A stretch of 64,000 nucleotides of DNA. Origin: Cercophora sp. LCS_1. Lineage: Eukaryota; Ascomycota; Sordariomycetes; Sordariales; Lasiosphaeriaceae. A program made the position numbers and the translations under genes. The stretch lies in contig JAPZLL010000023.1 of the NCBI GenBank assembly GCA_036250225.1, positions 372,001 to 436,000 of the forward strand, written 5' to 3'. Shown one piece after another: positions 23,711-33,887 of the stretch; position 1 is the stretch's first letter; the number at the start of each line of letters is the position of its first letter. The notes under the pieces are model-generated. The model had not been told where the DNA came from and searched no databases. It worked only from the letters and a program-made list of their open reading frames with translations.

Positions 23711-25535
23711 ATGAGTGAGAAGAAGGTTGCCCCTGCGCCGGGCGATCGCACGGTGATTGGAATCACCTTTGGCAACTCCAACAGCTCCATCGCCTACACC
23801 GTTGACGACAAGGCTGAGGTTATTGCGAACGAGGACGGAGGTATGTAGCGCCGATCAAGTTTTCAGGGGTTGTATTGACATTCTACCATCATAGACCGAC
23901 AAATTCCCACAATCCTCTCCTACGTTGACGGCGAAGAGTACTATGGTCAACAGGCGAAGAACTTCCTCGTCAGGAATCCCAAGAACACAGTCGCCTACTT
24001 CCGGGACTTCCTTGGGAAAGAGTATACAACCCACACCTGTGTACTTAAGTAGCAGGCAGCTGACTGAATGGCACAGCTTCAAATCGATAGATCCCACCCA
24101 CAACCACGCCTCTGCCCACCCCGAGGATGCGAGCGCCAGCGTCTCTTTCACCATCACCGACAAGGAGGGCGAAGATGCAGCTCCCTCCACTCTCCCTGTC
24201 TCAGAGATCTCGGCACGATACCTCCGCCGCCTCGTTGGCTCTGCCTCGGATTATCTCGGCAAGAAGGTCACTTCTGCGGTCGTCACAGTTCCTACCAACT
24301 TCAGCGAGAAGCAAAAAGCAGCCCTCGTTGCCGTTGCTGCTGAGGTCGATGTTGAGATCCTGCAGTTGATCAGCGAGCCCGTTGCTGCGGTGCTGGCTTA
24401 TGATGCTCGCCCCGAGGCAGAGATCAAGGACAAGATTGTTGTGGTGGCAGATCTTGGTGGCACGCGATCCGACGTCACTGTCGTGGCCAGCCGCGGCGGC
24501 ATGTACACCATCCTCGCGACTGCACACGACTACGAGTTTGCCGGCGCAGCGCTAGACAAGGTCCTCATGGACCACTTTGCCAAGGAGTTCATCAAGCGCA
24601 ACAAGACGGATCCCCGCGAGAACGCAAGGAGCCTGGCGAAGCTCAAGCAAGAGGCCGAGTCCACCAAGAAAGCCCTGAGCTTGGGCACCAACGCCAGCTT
24701 CAGCGTCGAGAGCTTGGCTGACGGTATCGACTTTGCGAGCACCATCAACCGTCTCCGCTACGAGACTATTGCGCGCAGCGTGTTTGAGGGCTTCAACCGA
24801 TTGGTCGAGTCTGTTGTGAAGAAGGCCGGCCTCGACGTCCTCGATGTCGATGAGGTCATCCTCTCCGGGGGCACCGCGCACACCCCTCGCATTGCGGCCA
24901 ACTTCCGTTTCATCTTCCCCGAGAACACCACCATCCTTGCTCCCTCCACGACCCCGACTGCCATCAATCCCTCCGAGCTGCAGGCCCGTGGCGCCGCCCT
25001 CCAGGCCAGCCTGATCCAGGAGTACGAGGCTGAGGACATTGACCAGTCCACCCACGCTGCCGTCACCACGGTTCCCCACATTACCAACGCCATTGGTGTT
25101 GTTTCCACTTCGGAAAGCGGCGAGGAGGTCTTTGTTCCCATCGTCCCCCCTGAGACTGCCGTTCCCGCAAGGCGGACAATCCAGATTGCTGCGCCCAAGG
25201 ACGGCGGTGACGTCTTGGTCAAGGTTGTCGAGGGCAACACTCATATCAAGGTGACCAAGCCCGAGCCTAAGGCTAACGGCGACAAGACCGCCAAGGTGGA
25301 GGATGCCGATGAGGATGAGGACAGCGACTTCTCTGACGACGAGGAGGAGGAAGAGGAGGAGAAGCGTGAGAAGGTCTGGAAGATTGGCAGCACGCTCGCT
25401 GAGGCCGCCATCCGTGGCGTCAAGAAGGGCGGCAAGGTCGAGGTTACCATCAACATCAATACCGATTTGACCGTCACAGTAACGACCAGGGAAGTTGGTG
25501 CGAAGGGTGGCGTCAGGGGTGTGATCAGCGCTTAA
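23711..25535 (+). CDS. SSZ1: Ribosome-associated Hsp70-like protein Ssz1
   Basis: Atypical Hsp70 that pairs with zuotin (Zuo1) to form the ribosome-associated complex, the co-chaperone of Ssb at the nascent-chain exit. Exons 23711-23840, 23895-24021, 24077-25535; 571 aa. Recognisable blocks: TVIGITFGNSNSSIAY (phosphate 1), DRQIPTILSYVDGEEYYG, TVPTNFSEKQKAAL, SEPVAAVLAYD, VVADLGGTRSDVTVV (phosphate 2) and VILSGGTAHTPRI (adenosine). The substrate-binding part is short, as expected for Ssz1 rather than canonical Hsp70, and is interrupted near residues 510-530 by an acidic tract (DEDEDSDFSDDEEEEEEE). The C-terminus is not EEVD. Introns of 54 and 55 nt with GTATGT and GTATAC donors. It is convergent with the NT-C2 gene. 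Confidence 0.97.
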
Positions 25536-25840
25536 AGTAAGGCGTAGATTCGGAATGCAAATAAATAGATGGGATAGAGCAGGCGTGACAGTCTGTAAAT
25601 GAACTTGGGACGTGACGACCTAAACGACACGGGTTGGGGGTTTCTCTGTGTGAAAGGTTGCATGTTTGGGGGCCCTGGCCATTGGCTGTTAGAATCTAAA
25701 AGCCGTCCTTGAATAGATGGTGGCATATTATTATTTGACCGCGAAATTTATGGCGTATGCACAGGGGGGAAAATCGTTTGGTGGTTTCTGCACAAGGGCT
25801 TGTCATACTCGTGTCTGTGGCTCAATCGTTCCATGTATGT
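25536..25840. other. Convergent 3' region
   Basis: About 300 bp between convergent stop codons of SSZ1 and the NT-C2 gene; the AT-rich start is the likely SSZ1 3' UTR. No gene seen. Confidence 0.6.
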
Positions 25841-27468
25841 CTACGACTGCCCGCCCGACACCGCCCAGGCCACCAGATCCTCCCTCACTTCAAACTCGTT
25901 CACCTCCCTCGCCCGCTTGAACCCGTCTCTCCCTCTGTCACTACTCCCAAGAGTGGTGGCCAGACTGGTCGCGCTGTGACTCCTACTCCGCAGCCCCCCG
26001 CCATCCGTGTCCCTGCTCAGATCCCGTCGGTGATGATGTAGCCCGCTGTGGTGTAACAAGCGTGTCAGATCCTGATGCGATCCGCTTCCGCTGAACCCGC
26101 CCGAGTATCCGCGTTCGCGCCCGTGGTAGTGGTCTCTCTCGCGGTCCCCTAGCACGGTAGTCCCTGCGCTTCGTTCGCTCGCCGCGCTATCGCCACGGAG
26201 GCGGTGGCGCATCTTTGCCAGGTCGCGAGGCCGCAGAGTCCCCATCATGTCGTCGTCTTCGTCGGCCGAGGTTGAACCGCTACCTTTGGCCCCTGCGGAG
26301 CTGCTGGTGCTCTGAGGGCTGTTTCCTAGGCGCATGGCACTAGGACCAAGACCGAGGCCTATTCGCGCCCGAGAGACGGAGGAAGCGGAGGCGTGATGGC
26401 GAGATTGGGAGTGGGCGTGGGAAGTGCCGTTTGATGAACTTCGGAAACCGTCCCCACCGGCGAATATGTCCTCAATGCACTGGTCTGCTGGGAGCTCGCC
26501 GGGTTGGGATGCCCAGCTTGCTGCAAGGGCACGGCGGTACATGTCCTGGAGCTCCGAAACGTCGCGGGACTTGTTACTGACTGAAGGGACGTGGGTTGAG
26601 GTGCTGTCGGCCAAGGCGTCGACCGGTTCGAGCGCATCGTTGGCGACGAAGCCGGCGATGCCACCAAAGACGGGGGCGGTTTTCAGGGCCGGGGCTACGT
26701 AGTTGCGCTCGCCATCGACTTGTTTCAGGAGAATGCTGATTTTCAGCGTCGAGTTGATCTTGCTTTCTTGCATCAGGTAACGGCGGACAACACCGTCTTG
26801 GACGTCAACAGCCTGGAGCTCGTCCTCAAAATCAGAAGGCGGGTTGATTGATCGGGGGCTGGCTTCCCGGTCGGCGCTCATCGAGCTCCGCTTGCGTTGG
26901 TGTCCAGACTTGTCTCCTGGTCCAGATATGTTGAGACTCGTCCGGCGAGTGGTTGTGGTACTGCCATCGCGGAGGATGGCCTCGCTCTCCTCGACATACT
27001 CGCTGAGGTTAAGACGGATAACGCCAAGGGAGACTTTCTCGTCTCTGCTGGTCACCCCGCCGATGGTGCCTGCAACGCTGAACTCTTGCAGGACTTCGAA
27101 CTCGATGGGACACTCAGCGAGGTTGCCAGCCTTGTCAATGGCGATGCGCAGTGTAACCACCTTGGAGTAGTTGTACTCAACCCGGTGGTTTGCGATAGGA
27201 CATCTAGAAGTCCTGTCTCGGTGCTCTTTGTGATGGAGGCTGTGAGGGAGCCACCACTTGATCAAGGACACGCCTGAGACCAGTGGGACATTGTTTAGGT
27301 CGTATATCTACGCATGGTATTAGATTGCTATCGGGGTTAAGAGCAGTCCGAGGTACATGCCTTGAGATATAACTCGAATTTTGGCTGCGGCGGTTAGCTC
27401 GTTAGTTTCGTGATGATAAGGGGCAGACGGACCTTCCGAGCCTTGCTAACTAGAGGGAGGAACTGCAT
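25841..27468 (-). CDS. NT-C2 domain protein (EEIG1/EHBP1 N-terminal C2)
   Basis: Exons (minus) 27468-27433, 27384-27361, 27307-25841; 508 aa. The N-terminus is assembled from two micro-exons (12 and 8 codons): MQFLPLVSKARK, then PKFELYLK, then IYDLNNVPLVSGVSLIKWWL. The join gives a classic NT-C2 start (KARKPKFELYLKIYDLNNVP). The domain runs to about residue 150, ending in strands such as LGVIRLNLSEYVE. A second block around EDELQAVDVQDGVVRRYLMQ and STLKISILLKQVDG completes the C2 fold after a Ser/Arg-rich insert. The C-terminal half is Ser/Gly/His-rich and disordered. Relatives link Rab/EHD endocytic traffic to actin and PI(4,5)P2 membranes. Intron 2 starts with GC (GCATGT) and ends TAG; the only nearby GT breaks the frame. 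Confidence 0.9.
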
Positions 27469-28814
27469 GTTAGCTATCGCGTAGTTAGGTGGCTCTGTGG
27501 AGCCAGACGGTGCGACGTGACAAGTCCGCGATAGAATGGTCGCAAGCAGTTTTCATGACGGCGGGTGTAAACGGGCGTAACGCGGTGGTGGTGGACGGGT
27601 CTCGCCGGCCCCGACGAGCGGGCGGCAGACAAGATGAAAGAAATGACGCCCGAGATGGCAGGAGTGAGAGGTGATTGGAAGGGATAAGTAGCAAGTGAAC
27701 AATGCAACAGAGAATGAACTAGTCAAAGTCGGCTTACTGAGGGATGTCATTGCTACATGTGTCAAGTTTCATACGCCGACATCGACCCGGAGCTGAACTA
27801 ATGTCGACCGGGCTCTTTCCCCTTTCCAGCTTCCGTCGCGTCCCGGGCCCAGTGCTAAACTCCGGAATGTCGGCCAGCAAGATTATCGCAGGGGGGTTTC
27901 CAAGGAGAGCACCAGCGACGTCAGACCATCTATCGCGGGAATTGTTGGAGTGACACTCGCTGCTCGCCAGGACCTGTTGATCCGGACCCGATGCCACGCA
28001 ATACCCAACGGCTGAATGGCCCAGATGGCAGTCGACGTGACTGGCAACAGGGATGCGGGGTTTGTCGGCCTGGTTTGAGGACTGCGGAGCGGATTCAAGA
28101 TTCGGACTCGGGAATTCTGTGGAGTGCCGTACCGCGTTGCAGTCCAGAACGCACCAGAACAGACCGGCGACCTGGCATGCTGCAGGGAGCTCTCGATGCC
28201 AGGGGGTCCCCGCTAGCCGAAACCCCTGGCCTGGGCTTGCAAAGGTCACAGTCTCTTTTCCCACACTTTCACAAGTCAGGGCGGCCCTCTTTTTTTCTCT
28301 TTCTGCTCTTGGCAGTGATCAGGTTGGCGGGCGCCCCACTAGCTTATACCCCGTACAAACAAACCTAACGGTGGGAGAGGTGCACTTTTGGGGTAAGTTT
28401 TAGCGTGGACCTTGAGGTTGGGTCCTCATTGATCACAGCAAAATTCCATACCTGAGGTACCTATACGTGGGGGAAGACGACGGATGTACCTAATGATTGG
28501 CTATAGGTTGTAACGTGCAGAGCAGAAGTCCCACGTAGAAGGGCAGACGAACGTCTTGGTTGAGAAAGTTTCTTTTGGCAGGTTGACTACTGGCATCCAG
28601 TCGCACCAACGCGCACGTCAAAAGCGTAGTCCCCTCCATGAGCAGCGCACAACCAAGCGCACTGAAAGCAATCGCCCACTCACGTCTACAGCCAACAGGA
28701 GTTCGCCTCGACAAGTGTGTCTTCTACCCTTGTGTTGCGATGGATTAAAACTAAGTTTTCTCAAAGTATCAACTAGTCCAGAGCAGAGGTCGCACGCGCA
28801 AGCAATCAGTTGAC
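27469..28814. other. Intergenic, nothing supported
   Basis: About 1.3 kb. The left part is the promoter and leader of the NT-C2 gene. The right part may include an upstream exon of the broken DUF7924 gene: an open stretch begins with an ATG at about 28639 and a CAG acceptor-like site lies at 28809. I cannot confirm this. Confidence 0.45.
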
Positions 28815-30516
28815 TTGTCCGAGGCTAGCCCACACCTAGCCCAAAAGCGACAACGGGCATCCTCTATGACTCCTATCGAAGATGCATTTGGCGAGCTGCT
28901 TTCAAGGGAGCTCGAGACCAACAACCCCGCGGAGAGCAACCTGCCCCGAGTGAAACAAGTTCCAAGAGCGAAGGCGTGGGAGCACGCTTTACAAGAGCAA
29001 GCCAGGCCAGATCACGCCGAACTCCACTCACATCCGACGGGCAGGATACTACACCGAGAGGTGAGACGGTCTCCTCCTTCCTGAGATTTCTCGCCAATGT
29101 GTTACAGAGTCTAGCAGTGCCGGTCGAACGCGAAGGCCAGACGCAATTGCATACACTTGAAGATCCACCCGAGCATACTTCAGACAGACCCTCTCGTAAA
29201 CGCCGACGAACATCTCTTGGACGGCAAGAGGCGACAAGCAGCTACACGGAGGATTGGCGAGGTGTACTCGATTTCTGGAGGAGAGAAAGGTGCTGGCCTA
29301 AGATTTTTTTTTTGCACAGGACGACAATACTAGGAAAGATTTCGAGGAGGACTCTGAAGAAGATAACTGGCTCAAGGAAATGGAACATTACGATCTGACC
29401 GTGAGGCTTCTTTCCGCAAAGAAGAAAGAGAAAGTCCCGACATCTCTCAGCCGCAAGCGATCCAGATCTAACGGTTCCACGACGCCGAGCGAGGATACGA
29501 TTCCTGCAAGTTACGTGACGCCTAGCGACCAGAAGCCGAGAGAGGAGAGGAGTGCCCCGCATAGGGATGCAAAGTACGTTCTAGTTCTCAGGACGAAAGG
29601 GGCATTCATGGAGAAATCGGAATTGGGCGTTACGGATGCGAGCAAGCAACTCTGCCGGAATCTCCTTGGTTGTGACCAGGAAGTTCCTAGCGGCACCCTC
29701 TTTGAGGATGATGTGTTTGAGAATACTTGCAGAAACCTCGAGGCCAGGAATGAGGCCAAGATCATTCAAGATATTTCGCGATTACTTGTTCCTTCAGCAG
29801 AAGCATTTGCTGCATTCGGCGCTAAGCACCTCAAACATCTCATCGAAAGCGTCAACGAGGGCTGGAACAACGCCATTCCTTTGACCTGGACTCGTCCCCA
29901 GCCGGACTACTCTGCTGATTTCAGGAGAGAGGCGTTTACTGATGATCAGCTCGCCAAACTATCGCCATTCATTGGCGATTTCATCGCTGGGGACCAGTCC
30001 TTCTTTATGGCCACATACTATATGTACTTCCCCTTCCTGGCCTGTGAGGTATAGTGCGGCGCTGCGGCGCTCGATATTGCAGACAGGCAGAATGCTCACA
30101 GTATGACCCTTGCAGTACGGACCATCGTCGAACTCTTTCGTGCTTCAAAGCGCGAGGATAAAGTCCACCGGCAGACCCTAGCCTTTTCCATCTCGCACGA
30201 CCGCCGTTCTGTCAGGATCTACGGTCACTATGCAGAAATCACTGGAAAGGACACCAAATATTACCGCCATCCAATCCACACATTCGACTTGACAGCACTC
30301 GATGGAAGGGACAAATGGACAGCGTATCGATTTACGAAGAGTGTATACGATATATGGATGCCCGCTCACTTTAAGAACATCTGTTCTGCTATTGATCAGT
30401 TGCCCTCAAACTTGGACTTTAGTGTCCCACCGCTTTCTGAGATATCCGGACTTTCCCAAGACTTAAGGAGCCTGATGCCTGTTGAGCAAGACAAGCAGAC
30501 AAGCGAGGGCCGATGA
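28815..30516 (+). pseudogene. DUF7924-family gene, broken by frameshift and nonsense mutation
   Basis: Member of a fungal accessory family I recognise as DUF7924. An early block (LAQKRQRASSMTPIEDAF), a plausible 48-nt intron (29060-29107, GTGAGA to TTACAG), then YTEDWRGVLDFWRRERCWPK lead to a run of ten T (29304-29313). Here the frame is lost; it resumes as QDDNTRKDFEEDSEEDNWL. The conserved core follows: PQPDYSADFRREAFTDDQL, SFFMATYYMYFPFLACEV, then an in-frame TAG at 30052-30054, after which coding resumes in the same frame (CGAAALDIADRQNAHSMTLA) to the stop at 30516. In relatives I remember, the stop position is a Lys (CEVKCG), so AAG became TAG. The D...E-x-K layout looks like a PD-(D/E)XK nuclease core (inference). 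The 5' start is not resolved. Neither lesion is a RIP-type C-to-T change. Confidence 0.8.
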
Positions 30517-31148
30517 AACAGGTTCTCAAGTCGACCCAAACTTTCCCCTCATTATTGATTTGGTGGGTGTGTGTTCAGTCGGCTCGATGCCCAGGCGGGA
30601 CAATATCGAAACTGAACGATAGCTGATCTCTTCAACGTGCTCTGTTAGCATCCAAGAGCTTTCGCTCGCACAAAGCAACAACACTTAAAACCCAGGTTAT
30701 CAACAGGAATGACTGGGTAGAGAGCTGAGCCTTTGCGCGCAATGGATTATATTATTTGAGGGGTGGAGCTCAGGATTGTGCATGCGGAGAACGAGCAGGC
30801 AAGCTCGCAGTCCTCCAATTTGGCTTGGCGCAGCGCCTTGTCAGCGTTCAAAGAACGACCTAGACCATGGGGATATATGAGGAGTAAAACGTCTGTAAAT
30901 TATAAATGAAAAACTATGTGCCATCCAGCTCCATACCAAACCTTTGGATCTAGTCAATTTAAATACCCTGAATTATAGATTGTCAGAGCCCCGGAATGTG
31001 TGCGTTGAGGGTATAACTTTAAAAAGGAGGACGGACTTGACAGCCCTTCGGCTCCACCTATCGATAAGATAGACATGCTCTCAAAGAACAGTTTCCCCCA
31101 CATCTCTTGGCCCAGAACATCCATCGCCATCCTCCTCTCTATGTCGAC
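30517..31148. other. Intergenic, AT-rich promoter of POP1
   Basis: About 630 bp, locally AT-rich. No gene seen. The ORF on the minus strand at 30954-31487 is antisense to the start of POP1 and shows no family. Confidence 0.6.
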
Positions 31149-33887
31149 ATGGACAAAAAGACTGCTGCATCGGGGAAAGCGCAATATTCGAGGAAGAGAA
31201 AAACGCCCGCTCAAGGATCCAACGACAGTGGAAATCAGTCCAATGATGTGCGTCCACTCAACAGCCGTGCGCAGAAGCGCGTCAAGGTTCACGATGCACG
31301 CAACATCCGCTCTCAGCCCCCGGATGCCGCCCTTGAGGACGGAAAGCTCGATCTCCAAAAGTTTATAAACGCGAGGGAATTCGAGATCAAAGCTCTCGAG
31401 GAGAGTCGACGGAAATGCAAAGCCACGAGCGCTACTCGAGCCTTTCAACAAGTCCCCCGCGACATGAGGAGACGGACGGCAAGCCACAATGTCAAGCGCG
31501 TCCCGAAAAGACTGCGAGCACGGGCGAAACGGGAGCAGCTGGAAGACAATACCCCGACAGTGGAAGCAAGAAAGCGGCGGCCTCGCACGACACGCGCCCG
31601 TACTCGCGCTGAAACCGCCAAACAGCTAGAACTTCTTGCGGCAAGGAGAAGGAAGAAGAGGCTAGAAAAGGCTGCATCAGGGGCTGGTTCTGGTGACTCT
31701 CGACCAGTGACTGTGCAGGCCAGACCACCAAGACCAAAGATTCAAAAGGATGTGCTCAACAAACCTCCAAAGCCCACATCCAAGTATAGAAAACGACAGA
31801 TCAACAAGACTTGGCTGCCGACACATCTTTGGCATGCGAAAAGGGCCACCATGACTAAGCCTAACGAGCCTCTCTGGAGATTTGCAGTTCCGCTGACCTC
31901 TACGGAAAAATGTTACCGGCCAACTCACCGTGCCATTGGGCGGAGGGGCGTGGTTGTTTGGGACATGAGCTATATGAGCACAATACGTCTATGGGGTTCA
32001 TATAAGGGCGTTGAGAACGTGCTACGGGCATTGGGTTTGACGCAAGACAGCCTTTGGGGTGTCAGGGGTCAGAAATGGAGAGCTGGAGTAAGAACATGGT
32101 CCGGCATTCTCAGTAAACAGAGGCCGGGTGAAAGGAGAAATATCGGGCCCACCACCATTGTTTGGAATCCGGAAAGTCCAGCTAGAACTGACGATCAGTT
32201 GAGCTCCGAACAGGCGAGGCGGACGGAAAGGGAGCTCCTTATTCGGACGCATCCCTCTTGCTTCTTGGAGCTATTTGAGGAGCTGCTCAAGCTCATCAAG
32301 ATGCAAAGTCCACAGCTACACGTCGAGGACCTGCGTTTTCAAATAGGCAGCATTGAGCTGACAGGCCCTGGCTCGACTCAGGCTATACTCGGGATTCTCA
32401 AGCCATACTACAACGAGCAGGATAAGCAAGAGTGTCACGCACAGGTCTTCAAATCTCTCGCCGGTGTCAACAACCCAGCATCTTTACCCAAGGACGCGCT
32501 CCTTGCTTTCTCAGCCAAGGACCCACGTCTATCGTACCCCCCTAGAAAAGTAGAAGCCCCTCGGGGAGGGGAGGCAGCTCTCATGGATATCTTGACAACT
32601 TGGCCTGTCGAAAAGGATATCAAGCCCTATTCACTCTTCGATCGGGACTACCGACACCAAGCTTCCCAACTACCCTCCCAGAAGGCCGTGAATCGTCGGA
32701 AAGGATCTACTCTCCCGGGAAAGGAGGTAGCTACCACTGCGGCCGACCATCCGATTCCGGTCATGTTGTTTGCGTCAAGACCAGCAATAGACGGGCAAGC
32801 GCAGGGGACATGGACGCTTATGGCCCCGTGGGCATGCATTATGCCCTTCTGGTACAGCCTGGTGCACTACCCTCTCACCACAGGCGGTAACCCCAGACTT
32901 GGAGGGTTAAACGAGCAGCAGCAAGTTGCATTTGAACATGGTTTGCCTTGGTTCCCCGCCGATTTTCCAGGAACGACCGCCGGTACGGCTTGGGAATTGG
33001 AACAACGGGCAAAGAGAAAGCAGGATTGGGATCGCCGGCCCAAGGGCAAGCGGGTCGAGTGGAAATCGCTCGATCTCGGGGCAGGGCGGAAGGGCGAGGT
33101 TGGCGATGGCCTGGCCTGTGACTTTGAGCACCTCTTCGGGCTGCCGAAAGCGGTTCCTACAGAGGTGCCCGCCACGCCGGCCCCTAATGATCAAGGTGCG
33201 ATGCAGATGCAAATTGACAATGGCTTGTGGGGAGTCAGTCAAATTGGCAAAAAGGCCTTTGATCCCCTTGTCTCGTCGTCGGTTGAGCCGGCTCTAGATC
33301 TATCGGCCGTGGTCACGACGGTTCGCATTACACTCATGGGACGAGGAGTCGCAAACACGTGCGCTAGGATCTACCGCCTACCCGCCCGAACCGCCCCCGC
33401 CGTCGAGCCATCATCACAGGCGGAGGTCCCCGCTACGGATCCGCCGCCTCCTACCAACCTTGACCCATTACCGGCAGACCTAAGGGCGCAGTGGCTGCAA
33501 AAGCTTCCCCTCAAGGCTGGAAACGCGAACAGAGGCAAAAAGACGGCACAGGTTCCTCCAAGGATGCCGCCAGGCGCGGATATGGCAACACGAACGAGAC
33601 TCCTCGGAGAGTCACTGCTCACGACTGAAGCACCATTTACTAAGCCGGCAGCGAACCAAACAGACATTGGCGGATACCCATTGTGCCCCAACAAAGAAGA
33701 CCTGATTGGCTTTATCACAACAGGGGCCTTCAGTCTGAGCGAGGGTAAGGCAACTGGAATTGGGTCGATCTCAGCTAAGAAGGCGCTCGAGACACTGAAA
33801 ACGCAAGGGGTGAAGGAAGGGCGGCTATGTGTAGTTCGGAACGCAGGCGAGAGTGTCGGCTGGCTTGCGCGGTGGGAGACAATCTGA
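31149..33887 (+). CDS. POP1: RNase P/RNase MRP subunit Pop1
   Basis: Largest protein of nuclear RNase P and RNase MRP, which mature tRNA 5' ends and pre-rRNA. Single exon, 912 aa from the ATG at 31149, similar to yeast Pop1 (875 aa). The N-terminal basic region contains the Pop1 signature: DLQKFINAREFEIKALEESR, then RTASHNVKRVPKRLRARAKRE and the KRQINKTWLPTHLWHAKR block about 220 residues in. The POPLD domain lies in the second half (LMAPWACIMPFWYSLVHYPL ... GLNEQQQVAFEHGLPWFPADFPGT). The C-terminal domain ends with IGFITTGAFSLSEGKATGIG and a glycine-containing barrel end (RLCVVRNAGESVGWLARWE). The in-frame sequence before the ATG has no other Met. Confidence 0.96.
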   Translation: MDKKTAASGKAQYSRKRKTPAQGSNDSGNQSNDVRPLNSRAQKRVKVHDARNIRSQPPDAALEDGKLDLQKFINAREFEIKALEESRRKCKATSATRAFQQVPRDMRRRTASHNVKRVPKRLRARAKREQLEDNTPTVEARKRRPRTTRARTRAETAKQLELLAARRRKKRLEKAASGAGSGDSRPVTVQARPPRPKIQKDVLNKPPKPTSKYRKRQINKTWLPTHLWHAKRATMTKPNEPLWRFAVPLTSTEKCYRPTHRAIGRRGVVVWDMSYMSTIRLWGSYKGVENVLRALGLTQDSLWGVRGQKWRAGVRTWSGILSKQRPGERRNIGPTTIVWNPESPARTDDQLSSEQARRTERELLIRTHPSCFLELFEELLKLIKMQSPQLHVEDLRFQIGSIELTGPGSTQAILGILKPYYNEQDKQECHAQVFKSLAGVNNPASLPKDALLAFSAKDPRLSYPPRKVEAPRGGEAALMDILTTWPVEKDIKPYSLFDRDYRHQASQLPSQKAVNRRKGSTLPGKEVATTAADHPIPVMLFASRPAIDGQAQGTWTLMAPWACIMPFWYSLVHYPLTTGGNPRLGGLNEQQQVAFEHGLPWFPADFPGTTAGTAWELEQRAKRKQDWDRRPKGKRVEWKSLDLGAGRKGEVGDGLACDFEHLFGLPKAVPTEVPATPAPNDQGAMQMQIDNGLWGVSQIGKKAFDPLVSSSVEPALDLSAVVTTVRITLMGRGVANTCARIYRLPARTAPAVEPSSQAEVPATDPPPPTNLDPLPADLRAQWLQKLPLKAGNANRGKKTAQVPPRMPPGADMATRTRLLGESLLTTEAPFTKPAANQTDIGGYPLCPNKEDLIGFITTGAFSLSEGKATGIGSISAKKALETLKTQGVKEGRLCVVRNAGESVGWLARWETI

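Noticed and set aside
24552..25244. 230-codon minus-strand ORF
   Set aside because: Antisense to SSZ1; composition is only the complement of Hsp70 codons.
29290..29320. Possible intron spanning the T10 run
   Set aside because: About 31 nt long with a GTGCTG donor, and it would remove the conserved WPK block.
30049..30080. Possible intron (GTATAG...TTGCAG) that would remove the TAG of the DUF7924 gene
   Set aside because: Only about 30 nt long, below workable intron size here, and it would delete the strongly conserved block after the stop.
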